This document shows positions 8,718 through 16,525 of a stretch of 64,000 bases of DNA, piece by piece (positions within the stretch are counted from its first letter, which is position 1; every line of letters begins with the position of its first letter). The stretch is from Roseiarcus sp963798015 (GTDB lineage: Bacteria; Pseudomonadota; Alphaproteobacteria; Rhizobiales; Beijerinckiaceae), in contig CAWCSA010000002.1 of the NCBI GenBank assembly GCA_963798015.1, positions 248,001 through 312,000 of the forward strand. The letters are read 5' to 3'. The translations under genes and the position numbers were made by a program. The notes beneath the pieces are model-generated. The model was not told the origin of the DNA and made no database searches. It saw only the letters and a program-made list of their open reading frames with translations.

Positions 8718-9527
8718 ATGACCAAAGAGCTCGCCGGCAAGATCGCGTTCGTCACCGGCTCGGGCCGCGGGCTCGGGCGCGTGATGGCGGAGCGATTGGC
8801 CGAGCTTGGCGCGGATGTCGCGATCCACGACATTTCCTGGACCGCGCCGGCCAAGTATGGCGAGGCGGCCGATCTCGACGCGGTCGCAAAAGTGCTTGGC
8901 CGGCATGGCGGAAGAGTCGCGGCGGTGAGCGGCAACATCGGCGACAAGGCGGCGGTCGCAAAGATGAGGGAAGAGATCGAGGCCAAGCTCGGGCGGGTCG
9001 ATATCCTGGTCAATTGCGCCGGCGGCGACATCGGCGCGGCGGGGGGCAAGCCCGACCCCAACGACGCGCTCGGCATTCCGCTCGAGGACATCAGGGCGCT
9101 GACCGAGAACAACCTCTATGGCACCATCCTCGTCTGTCAGGCTTTCGTGCCGCCGATGGTGAAGGCGGGCAGCGGATCGGTGATCAACATCGGCTCGGCG
9201 GCGGCGCAGTTCGGGGTGACGAACGGGGTCATCTATGCGGCGCTCAAGGCCGCCGTCATCCACTACACGCGCTGCCTCGCAGCGACGGTCAGGACGGAGG
9301 GCGTTCGCATCAATGCGGTGAGCCCGGGCGCGACCAAGACCGCGCGCTTCGAGGCGACGCGGGTCGTCGATCCGAAAAAGATGGATTCGTCGATCAAGTC
9401 GCTTATCCGTTATGGGGAGCCGGACGAGATGGCCGACGCGGTCGCCTTCCTCGCTGGGCCCAGAAGCAAGTATATCAGCGGCCAGGTTCTCCGGGTCGAC
9501 GGCGGCGAAACGCTGTTTCCGGGCTGA
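8718..9527 (+). CDS. Short-chain dehydrogenase/reductase (SDR)
   Basis: A 269-residue classical SDR. The nucleotide-binding motif is TGSGRGLG (~14-21), NCAGG replaces NNAG (~95-99), the catalytic Ser is in INIGSAAAQ (~157) and the YAALK motif follows (~173-177, catalytic Tyr and Lys). An insert after beta-2 (DISWTAPAKYGEAADLDAV) is longer than usual. It starts three bases after the preceding gene, with AAAAGGAAT as a weak ribosome site. This is the second of three SDRs in the operon; they may act on different carbons of one substrate or on successive intermediates. Confidence 0.85.
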   Translation: MTKELAGKIAFVTGSGRGLGRVMAERLAELGADVAIHDISWTAPAKYGEAADLDAVAKVLGRHGGRVAAVSGNIGDKAAVAKMREEIEAKLGRVDILVNCAGGDIGAAGGKPDPNDALGIPLEDIRALTENNLYGTILVCQAFVPPMVKAGSGSVINIGSAAAQFGVTNGVIYAALKAAVIHYTRCLAATVRTEGVRINAVSPGATKTARFEATRVVDPKKMDSSIKSLIRYGEPDEMADAVAFLAGPRSKYISGQVLRVDGGETLFPG

Positions 9528-9561
9528 GGACTAGCCAAGGTTAGCATCGGGAGGTTTGAAA

Positions 9562-10314
9562 GTGTCGGACGCCAAACGTTTTGCGGGGATGACGGCGGTA
9601 GTGACGGGCGGGGCGTCCGGCATCGGGCTCGGCGTCGCTAAGCGGATCGCCGCCGAGGGCGGGCGGGTCACGATCTGGGACCAGGGTCCCGCGCGCCTCA
9701 AGGCGGCCGTTGCAGACGTCGGCGGCAACTCGGCCCGGGCGGACGAGGTCGACGTTACTGACCCCGACGCCGTCGAGCGCGCGACTCTCACCGCCGCCGG
9801 AGAGATGGGCCATATCGACATCCTCGTCTGCTCGGCAGGCGTCGCGGGCAAGAACGCGCTCGTCATCGACTATCCGATCGACGAATGGAAGCGCGTCTTC
9901 GACATCAACGTGCATGGCCTTTTCTACTGCAATCGTTTTGTCTCGAAGCTCATGAAGCATCGCGGCTACGGGCGCATCGTCAACATTGCCTCGATCGCGG
10001 GCAAGGAGGGCAATCCGACCGCCTCGGCTTACAGCGCGTCGAAGGCTGCGGTCATCGGCCTCACCAAGTCGCTCGGCAAGGAACTCGCGAAGGATGGCGT
10101 TTGCGTGAATGCGATCACGCCGGCGACGATCGACACGCCGATCCTCTCGCAAGTATCGGACGCGCACATCGCCTACATGCGCTCGAAAATCCCGATGGAT
10201 CGCTTCGGCACAGTTGAAGAGGCGACGGCGATCGTCTGTTGGCTCGCGAGCCGCGAATGCTCGTTCACGACCGGCGCGGTCTTCGATCTCTCGGGCGGCC
10301 GCGCCACCTACTGA
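9562..10314 (+). CDS. Short-chain dehydrogenase/reductase (SDR)
   Basis: A 250-residue classical SDR. TGGASGIGLG (~15-24) binds NAD(P), CSAGVAG occupies the NNAG position, VNIASIAGKEGN carries the catalytic Ser and YSASKAAVIGLTKSLGKELA carries Tyr and Lys. The C-terminal FDLSGGRATY is typical of 3-oxoacyl-ACP-reductase-like sugar dehydrogenases. I take GTG 9562 as the start because GGGAGG at 9549-9554 is well placed for it; a TTG at 9556 would leave almost no spacing. It is the third SDR of the operon and ends five bases before the kinase-like gene. Confidence 0.85.
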   Translation: MSDAKRFAGMTAVVTGGASGIGLGVAKRIAAEGGRVTIWDQGPARLKAAVADVGGNSARADEVDVTDPDAVERATLTAAGEMGHIDILVCSAGVAGKNALVIDYPIDEWKRVFDINVHGLFYCNRFVSKLMKHRGYGRIVNIASIAGKEGNPTASAYSASKAAVIGLTKSLGKELAKDGVCVNAITPATIDTPILSQVSDAHIAYMRSKIPMDRFGTVEEATAIVCWLASRECSFTTGAVFDLSGGRATY

Positions 10315-10319
10315 GGCGT

Positions 10320-11351
10320 ATGCGAACGGAGTGGGCGTGCGTGCATGGGTCTGCGTCCATTGGGACCGGCGATCTGATTGAGTCCCTGCGCCGCATGGGC
10401 CTCCTGAAAGCCGGAGAAGCCGTACGCCTCACGCCTCTGACCGGCGGGGTGTCTTCGGACATCTCGCTTGTCGAAGCAGGCGGGCGGCGCTTTTGCGTCA
10501 AGCGCGCGCTGCCGCAACTCAAGGTCGCCGCGCTGTGGGAGGCGCCAGTCGGGCGCAACGCGGCCGAGGCGGCGTATATGCACGCTGTGGCGCGCTGGCT
10601 GCCGCGCGCCGTTCCGCGCGTCCTTGGCGAAGATGCAGAGGCGGGCTGGTTCGCGATGGACTATTTTGCGCCTGAGGACCATCCGCTTTGGAAGGCGCAA
10701 CTGCTGGCCGGAATCGTGGAAGTGGATTTCGCGGCCGCTGTCGGGCGCGATATTTCAATTATCCATGCGCGAAGCGGCGCCGACCCGAACATTGCGGCCG
10801 CGTTCGCCAACGACGACACCTTCGAGGCGATCCGCATCGAGCCTTATCTGCGCGCGACTGGCCGCGCGCACCCAAAACTTGCGGCGCGCTTCGATCAACT
10901 CGCGCATGAGACGCTGACGACGAAGCGCGCTTTGGTGCACGGCGACATCAGTCCGAAAAACATCCTTCAAGGCCCGACCGGACCGGTGTTCCTCGACGCC
11001 GAATGCGCCTGGTTCGGCGACCCCGCCTTCGATCTCGCCTTCTGCCTCAACCACCTCCTGCTCAAGGGCGCGCGCGAAGGCGCTGACCGGACGCTTTACA
11101 TCGCCGCCTTTTCGGCGCTGGCAAGCGCTTATCTCGCCGGGGTGAACTGGGAGAGCGCTACGGAAATCGAAGCGCGCGCGGCCGCTTTGCTGCCGGCTTT
11201 GTTCCTTGCCAGGGTCGATGGCAAGTCGCCTGTCGAATACCTCACCCGCGAGAGCGAGCGTGCGGCCGTGCGCCGCTGCGCCGAACCGCTGATCGCCGAT
11301 CCGCCACGTAGTCTGAGCGATGTCGCCCACGCTTGGGAGCGCACGCGATGA
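10320..11351 (+). CDS. APH/choline-kinase-fold phosphotransferase
   Basis: A 343-residue protein of the aminoglycoside phosphotransferase superfamily. The catalytic loop is LVHGDISPKNIL (~205) and the metal-binding segment is VFLDAECAWFGDPAFDLA (~224-241). A glycine-rich N-lobe (LTGGVSSDISLV) and the FCVKRALPQ lysine complete the kinase fold. Within a sugar operon it probably phosphorylates a sugar, amino-sugar or polyol intermediate. The ATG at 10320 lies five bases after the SDR stop. After it comes a 232-base repeat-containing gap before the enolase-like gene, the largest break in this otherwise tightly packed locus. Confidence 0.8.
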   Translation: MRTEWACVHGSASIGTGDLIESLRRMGLLKAGEAVRLTPLTGGVSSDISLVEAGGRRFCVKRALPQLKVAALWEAPVGRNAAEAAYMHAVARWLPRAVPRVLGEDAEAGWFAMDYFAPEDHPLWKAQLLAGIVEVDFAAAVGRDISIIHARSGADPNIAAAFANDDTFEAIRIEPYLRATGRAHPKLAARFDQLAHETLTTKRALVHGDISPKNILQGPTGPVFLDAECAWFGDPAFDLAFCLNHLLLKGAREGADRTLYIAAFSALASAYLAGVNWESATEIEARAAALLPALFLARVDGKSPVEYLTRESERAAVRRCAEPLIADPPRSLSDVAHAWERTR

Positions 11352-11376
11352 GCACTTCTCCCGACGCAAACGATCG

Positions 11377-11572
11377 CCTCACCCTGAGGAGCGAAGCGAA
11401 GCTCTGCCTCCACCTCATCCTGAGGAGCGATGCGATAGCCCGGCGAGAGACGGGCGTTCTTCCGAACGCCCTATGGCATCGCGTCTCGAAGGATGGTCCA
11501 GAGAGCCGTGTCGGTTGGTGCATACTGGACCGTCCTTCGAGACACCCGTTACGCGGGCTCCTCGGGACGAGG
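11377..11572. repeat. Interspersed palindromic repeat element (Rhizobiales type)
   Basis: A composite inverted repeat fills the gap between the kinase and enolase genes. The outer arms are CCTCATCCTGAGGAG (11413-11427) and CTCCTCGGGACGAGG (11558-11572), complementary with two mismatches. The inner arms are at 11483-11501 (GTCTCGAAGG-core) and 11525-11543 (CCTTCGAGAC-core), complementary over 19 bases with one mismatch. A second left-arm copy, CCTCACCCTGAGGAG, lies at 11377-11391. Repeats of this design (CATCCTTCGAGAC...CTCCTCAGGATGAGG) are dispersed in many Bradyrhizobium- and Beijerinckia-like genomes. The right arm runs straight into the GGAGG used by the enolase gene. Confidence 0.75.
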
Positions 11573-11583
11573 AGGAAATGGTG

Positions 11584-12912
11584 ATGAGCGAACCCGTCAT
11601 TCAATCGCTCGTCGCGCGGCGCGTCTGGGACTCGCGCGGACGCCCTACAGTTGAAGCGGAAATCACGCTCAGCGACGGCGCGGTGGGCAGGGGCATTGCG
11701 CCCGCCGGCGCATCGCGCGGTTCCTGTGAGGCGATCGACAAACGTGACGGTGGAAAACGCTTCGGCGGCTTTGACGTGCAGGACGCGCTGCAAGGGATCG
11801 CCGCCGAAATCGCGCCCGTTCTCGTCGGCCTGAACCCGTTCGATCAGACCGCGATTGACGCGCGCCTCATCGCTCTCGACGGCACGCCGAACAAGGCGCG
11901 GCTCGGGGGAAACGCGCTGACGGCCGTTTCGCTCGCAGTGCTACATGCGGCGGCCGCAAGCCGCGGCTTGCCGCTCTGGCGCTATTGCCTTGGCGACAGG
12001 CCGGCGATCATTCCGTTGCCCGAAATTCAGATTTTTGGCGGCGGCGCCCATGCCGGACGGCGAACCGACGTGCAGGATTTCATGGTGATCGCGCCGCGCG
12101 CAAAAACCTTCGCCGAGGCTCTCGAGGTCACGGCGGAAGTCTATCATTCTGCAGGCAGGATCATGGCCGAGCGCGGCCCTCTGCAGGGCGTGGCCGATGA
12201 AGGCGGCTGGTGGCCAGCGTTCTCGAGCAACGAGGAAGCGCTCGAAACCTTGATGCGCTCGATCGAGCGCGCGGGCCTTGTTCCTGGCGAGGACGTGGCG
12301 ATTTCGCTCGACATCGCCGCATCGGAATTCGGTCAAGGCGGCCGCTATCGTCTTGGCCTCGAACAGCGTGAGCTCGACCGTGACGCGCTGGCCGAGATGC
12401 TGCTGGGCTGGTGCGACTGCTATCCGATCCTGTCGATCGAGGACCCGTTCGCCGAGGACGACGACAAAGGGTTCGTGCAATTCACCGCCGCGGTCGGCGA
12501 CCGCGTCCAGGTCATCGGCGACGATTATCTCGTGACCAGCGCAAGCCGCGTGCGCGAGGCGGCCAACGGCCGCAGCGTCAATGCGGTGCTGATCAAGGTG
12601 AACCAGGCGGGAACGGTCAGCGAAGCCAAGGCCGCCTCAGACGAAGGACGCCGCTCCGGCTTCGGCACGATCGTCTCGGCGCGTTCGGGAGAGACGGAGG
12701 ACATTTCGATCGTCCATCTCGCGATCGGCTGGAGCGCCGGACAGCTCAAAGTCGGCTCGTTCGCGCGCTCCGAACGGATGGCCAAATGGAACGAGGTTCT
12801 CCGCATCGAGGAGGCGCTCGGCTCGAAGGCGCGCTTCGCCAGCCTTGATGAAATGCCGATGCGACGCCAGGCGGCGATACCGGTCGAAACGAGTTCTGGA
12901 TGGCGAGTTTGA
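11584..12912 (+). CDS. Enolase-family protein (phosphopyruvate hydratase paralogue)
   Basis: A 442-residue enolase-like protein. Landmarks of the family are present: RRVWDSRGRPTVE (N-terminus), GASRGSCEA (mobile loop 1), GGGAHAGRRTDVQDFM (His of the GG-HA motif kept; Glu of QEFM replaced by Asp), VADEGGWWP (catalytic Glu kept), SIEDPFAEDD (metal Asp/Glu), GDDYLVT, LIKVNQAGT (catalytic Lys kept) and SARSGETED. In the last motif enolases have SHRSGETED, so the His is Ala here. It is longer than the usual ~425-430 residues. Its place in a sugar operon suggests a dedicated or altered role, not glycolysis. I use ATG 11584, eight bases from GGAGG (11571-11575). Confidence 0.85.
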   Translation: MSEPVIQSLVARRVWDSRGRPTVEAEITLSDGAVGRGIAPAGASRGSCEAIDKRDGGKRFGGFDVQDALQGIAAEIAPVLVGLNPFDQTAIDARLIALDGTPNKARLGGNALTAVSLAVLHAAAASRGLPLWRYCLGDRPAIIPLPEIQIFGGGAHAGRRTDVQDFMVIAPRAKTFAEALEVTAEVYHSAGRIMAERGPLQGVADEGGWWPAFSSNEEALETLMRSIERAGLVPGEDVAISLDIAASEFGQGGRYRLGLEQRELDRDALAEMLLGWCDCYPILSIEDPFAEDDDKGFVQFTAAVGDRVQVIGDDYLVTSASRVREAANGRSVNAVLIKVNQAGTVSEAKAASDEGRRSGFGTIVSARSGETEDISIVHLAIGWSAGQLKVGSFARSERMAKWNEVLRIEEALGSKARFASLDEMPMRRQAAIPVETSSGWRV

Positions 12913-14418
12913 TGACGAAGAACCTCACGATCCACAGCGGCGCACTCGCGGCCCCCGAGCCGGATGCAAGCGGCGTCCGCGCTTACAAGGGCATTCCCTA
13001 TGCGGCGCCACCGCTCGGCCGTTTGCGTTGGCGCCCGCCTGAGCCCGCTGTGGCCTGGACAGGCGTTCGGCCGACGCACAAGTTTGGGACCCATTCCGTG
13101 CAGGGCGTCGTCTGGGACGACATCGATCTCAGCGGAGCCGCGACCTCCGAGGATTGCCTCCATCTCAACGTCTGGACCTCGGCCGCGCCGGGGACAGAAG
13201 CGCGCCTGCCGGTGATGGTCTGGATACACGGCGGCGGCTTTGTCGTCGGCTCCGGCGCCGAACCGCGCTACGACGGCGCACGCCTTGCAGCGCGCGGCAT
13301 TGTCGTCGTCACCGTCAACCATCGGCTCAATGCGCTGGGCTTCCTGGCTCATCCAGAACTCACCGCCGAATCGGAGCATCATTCGTCCGGCGCCTACGGC
13401 TTTCTCGACCTTGTCGCGGCGCTCGAGTGGGTCCAGCGCAACATCGCAGCCTTCGGCGGCGATCCTGGAAAAGTCACGATCGCAGGCGAATCCGCCGGTT
13501 CGCACGCAGCGAGCGCGCTGATGGCCTCGCCGCTCGCCAAAGGATTGTTTGCACGAGTTCATCGGCGAAAGCGGAGCGATGTTTGCATCTCCGAGCCGCG
13601 CGCTCGCGTCGCTCGAGGAGGCCGAGGCCGCCGGCCTCGGCTTCATGCGCAAGCTCGGAGCGCATTCGCTGGCCGAAATGCGCGCCCTCCGTGCTGACGC
13701 CATTCTCGCCGCGGCGCCAGGGCTCGGCTTCCGCCCGATCATCGATGGATGGTTTCTGCCGCGCCCGCCGGCTGAAATCTTCGCCGCCGGCGAACACAGC
13801 GACGTGCCCCTGATGGCCGGCTGGAACAAGGACGAAGGCTTTAATTTCACTTTGCATCAAGGCGATGACGCGAAACGCCCTTACGTCGATCTGGCGCGCG
13901 CGATCTTTGGCGAACGGACGGAAGCGCTTCTGCAGCACTACCCGGACGGATCGCCCGACATTGCTGCCGCCTCGGCGCGCGCGCTCGGCGGCGACCTCGT
14001 CATCATCCACCCGACCTGGGCCTGGATCGAGGCGCAGAAGCAAAACGGCAGCGCCGAGATTTTCCGCTTCCGTTTCGACCGCGCGCCGTTAACGCCGCAG
14101 GGCTGGTTTGGCGAACGCGACAGTCGCGACGCCGGCGCCTTCCACGCTGGCGAGCTCCTCTATGTGTTCGACAATCTCCACGCGTTTCCGTGGCTGCATG
14201 AGGACGCCGATCGCGAGCTGGCGAAACTGGCGTCGAGCTACTGGGTCAACTTTGTCACGACCGGAGATCCCAACGGGCCCGGCGTGCCGCATTGGCCGTC
14301 GCACCGCCGCGAGGGCAGCCCCGTGATGGCGCTGGACGCGCCGCACAAAGCGGGGCCGGAGGAATGGCGGGAGCGGCATGTGTTCCTGAAGGCGGCGACC
14401 GATGAAAGCGCGGGATGA
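12912..14418 (+). pseudogene. Type-B carboxylesterase, reading frame broken by +1 at 13555-13560 (probable sequence error)
   Basis: Together the two frames encode a ~501-residue alpha/beta-hydrolase of the carboxylesterase type B family: GIPYAAPPLGRLRWRPP near the start, SEDCLHLNVW, the oxyanion loop WIHGGGF, the nucleophile elbow AGESAGS, and GAFHAGELLYVF near the C-terminus with the catalytic His. The frame shifts at GAGTTC 13555-13560. Deleting one T gives ...LFARVIGESGAMF..., the normal continuation, and turns the site into GAGTC. The ATG at 12912 overlaps the enolase stop (TGATG). No signal peptide is apparent. It may cleave an ester-bound substrate or lactone feeding this catabolic locus. 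The break is probably not biological. Confidence 0.8.
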
Positions 14419-14499
14419 GCGGTCGGCCGTATAATAACAATTATAATATGCTATTTAATATCACCCCTGCGGGCGCCAGCGCGCGCCGTTTTTGCCCGC

Positions 14500-14556
14500 G
14501 GAACTAAACGGGGTCGTAACACACTGAAAACATGAGGGGGCGCCGGTAAAATTGCG
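14500..14556 (+). repeat. 57-bp dispersed repeat, copy A
   Basis: Starts GGAACTAAA and ends GGCGCCGGTAAAATTGCG. It aligns without gaps to 48559-48615, 47 of 57 identical by hand, with the last 17 bases identical. Both copies sit in a gap between convergent genes and in the same orientation. No transposase remnant was found next to either. The origin is unknown; the end of an insertion element or a small interspersed repeat are both possible. The stretch just upstream (14430-14464) is strikingly AT-rich for this genome. Confidence 0.6.
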
Positions 14557-14600
14557 GTTGGGCCGTGGCCGCCCCCAATGCCGGGGCGACGGCTCCTGCG

Positions 14601-15542
14601 TCATTCCGTCAGGCGCGCGTAGGCTGCGGCAAGCGACAGGATGATCGCGCCGTAAAGGATCTGCTTGATCGGTTCGGAGACATCGAGCAGCGTGAGGAGA
14701 CCGGTGAGAACGGTCAGGATCAGCGCGCCGATGATGGTCCCCGCATAGCCGCCGCGTCCGCCGAAGATGGACGTGCCGCCGATGACCACGCAGGCGACCG
14801 AGGGCAGCAGGTAGCTGTCGGCAAGACTGAGATCGGCCGCGTTCGTGCCCCCGACCACGACGAGCCCGGCGATCGCCGCGAGAATGGCGCACAGCAAGTA
14901 GTTGGCGAACAGCACACGCCACACCCGCACGCCGGCGAGATGGCACGCCTCGCGATTGTCGCCGACCGCATAGAGTAGCCGGCCGAATCCCGTCCGTTGC
15001 AGGCCGAACAGGATCAGCGCGGCGATGATGAGCCACAGGAACAGGTCGATCGGCACGAGCCCGAACACACGTCCCGCGCCGAGCGTCTGGATGATGTCGG
15101 GGACATGCGGCTGGCTCGCCATCATGTGCTGGCTGTAGACGATCAGCACGCCGCCGGTCATGAGCCCGGTGCCGAGCGTCATCACCAGCGGCTGCACTCG
15201 CAAGAGCGCGACCCCGATCCCGTTGATGAGGCCGACGATGACGCCGACCAAAAGCGCCAGGCCAATCGCGGGGGCGGCGCCGGAGGAGGCGTTGGTCGCG
15301 AGCAGATAAGCCGCGCCTGTCGCCACGCTCGCCACCGAGAGGTCGATGCCGCCCGTCAGCATCACCAGCGTTTGCCCCCCCGCCATGATCGCGAGCGGCG
15401 CGGCGAACAGGATGGTGTTGGAGGCCCAAAGCGGCGTCACCGTGCCCGGCCGCACGATCTCGACGCCGACGACGAAAACTGCCAGCAACAGGATCAGTGC
15501 ATAGATCGTGTGCCCGCGCAGGAAGCTTAGGACCGCGCTCAT
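14601..15542 (-). CDS. Sugar ABC transporter permease (CUT2/RbsC family), second permease
   Basis: A 313-residue permease of the BPD_transp_2 (RbsC) family with about eight to ten hydrophobic helices. Characteristic segments are MLTGGIDLSVASV near helix 3 and VVIGGTSIFGGRGGYAGTIIGALIL near the C-terminus. The start at 15542 overlaps the upstream permease stop (ATGA), so the two permeases are coupled and probably form a heterodimer. It is the last gene of the six-gene left-going operon that begins at 21408. A longer open frame upstream of the ATG is a shadow of the other permease. Confidence 0.87.
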   Translation of the reverse strand: MSAVLSFLRGHTIYALILLLAVFVVGVEIVRPGTVTPLWASNTILFAAPLAIMAGGQTLVMLTGGIDLSVASVATGAAYLLATNASSGAAPAIGLALLVGVIVGLINGIGVALLRVQPLVMTLGTGLMTGGVLIVYSQHMMASQPHVPDIIQTLGAGRVFGLVPIDLFLWLIIAALILFGLQRTGFGRLLYAVGDNREACHLAGVRVWRVLFANYLLCAILAAIAGLVVVGGTNAADLSLADSYLLPSVACVVIGGTSIFGGRGGYAGTIIGALILTVLTGLLTLLDVSEPIKQILYGAIILSLAAAYARLTE

Positions 15543-16525
15543 TTGCGTTCCTGCAAGAAGGCAAAGAATCCCGCGATCATCACCACCAGCACGATCAACG
15601 TGCCCTGGATCACCTGGCCATAATTCGGGTCGATGCCGACGAACACCAAGACCATCGGCGCGAGCGTCAGGAGCAGCGCGGCAATGACCGGGCCGACCAT
15701 TCCGCCGCGCCCGCCCGCGAGGCTGACGCCGCCGATGACGACGGCGGCGACGCTGCTCAGCGTGTAATACGCGCCCGCCAGGGGAGCGCCGATTCCGGTC
15801 GTCATGGTCAGGGCCATGCCGCCGAAAGCGCAGGCGATCCCGCTGAAGACATAGGCGATCGTGCGCGCTCGCTTGACGTCGACGCCGCTGCGAAACGCGG
15901 CGACCGGATCGCTGCCGGCGGCGTAGATCAGAAGGCCGATGCGGCTGAGCCTGATCGGCAGCCAGATCGCGGCGATGGCGACGATCATCACCACGAGCGC
16001 GTTCGGCAACCACGGCCAGAAATCAGCGCCGGCGCCGATATTGAGATAGGCGGCGGGCGCGCCTCCCCCGGGGTGTTCAAGGATGAGCAGCGCGACGCCG
16101 CCCCAGATGAATCCGGTGGTCAGCGTCGCGACAACGTCGGGAATGCGGGAGAAGGCGACGACGAGGCCGTTCAGCAATCCGGCGCCGGCGCCGGCGATCA
16201 GCACGACGACGGAGAGGGCCAGCGACTGGCGAAAATCAGCGTGGTGCATCAGGCTTGCCGAGAGGACATTCGACACCGCGATCATCGAGCCGATCGAGAG
16301 ATCGATGCCGCCGCTGATGACGACGATCGCCTGGGCGGCTGCGGCAAGCGCGAGCGGCAACGCGCCGAGCGCCAAGGATTGGATCTCGAACGAACCAAAA
16401 TCGGGGTGCACCGCGACGGTCGCAGCCAGCGACGCTGCGAGCAGAAGCGGCATGCCGAGAAATCGGCCGGCCCGGGCTAAAGCGCGCCAGGAAGAGCCGG
16501 TGTTTCGAGCCGCCGCATCGGTCAT
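15539..16525 (-). CDS. Sugar ABC transporter permease (CUT2/RbsC family), first permease
   Basis: A 328-residue inner-membrane permease of the ribose/xylose type. VVISGGIDLSIGSMIAVSNVL and VVIGGVSLAGGRGG are the family landmarks, and multiple hydrophobic helices span the protein. The start overlaps the ATPase stop by four bases (16522-16525). With the neighbouring permease it would form the channel for the sugar captured by the binding protein encoded at 18093-19106. Two different permeases suggest a heterodimeric channel, unlike E. coli RbsC, which is a homodimer. Confidence 0.87.
   Translation of the reverse strand: MTDAAARNTGSSWRALARAGRFLGMPLLLAASLAATVAVHPDFGSFEIQSLALGALPLALAAAAQAIVVISGGIDLSIGSMIAVSNVLSASLMHHADFRQSLALSVVVLIAGAGAGLLNGLVVAFSRIPDVVATLTTGFIWGGVALLILEHPGGGAPAAYLNIGAGADFWPWLPNALVVMIVAIAAIWLPIRLSRIGLLIYAAGSDPVAAFRSGVDVKRARTIAYVFSGIACAFGGMALTMTTGIGAPLAGAYYTLSSVAAVVIGGVSLAGGRGGMVGPVIAALLLTLAPMVLVFVGIDPNYGQVIQGTLIVLVVMIAGFFAFLQERK

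Noticed and set aside
11377..11572. Possible CRISPR array or insertion sequence
   Set aside because: There is one composite palindrome and one extra arm, no regular spacers and no transposase.
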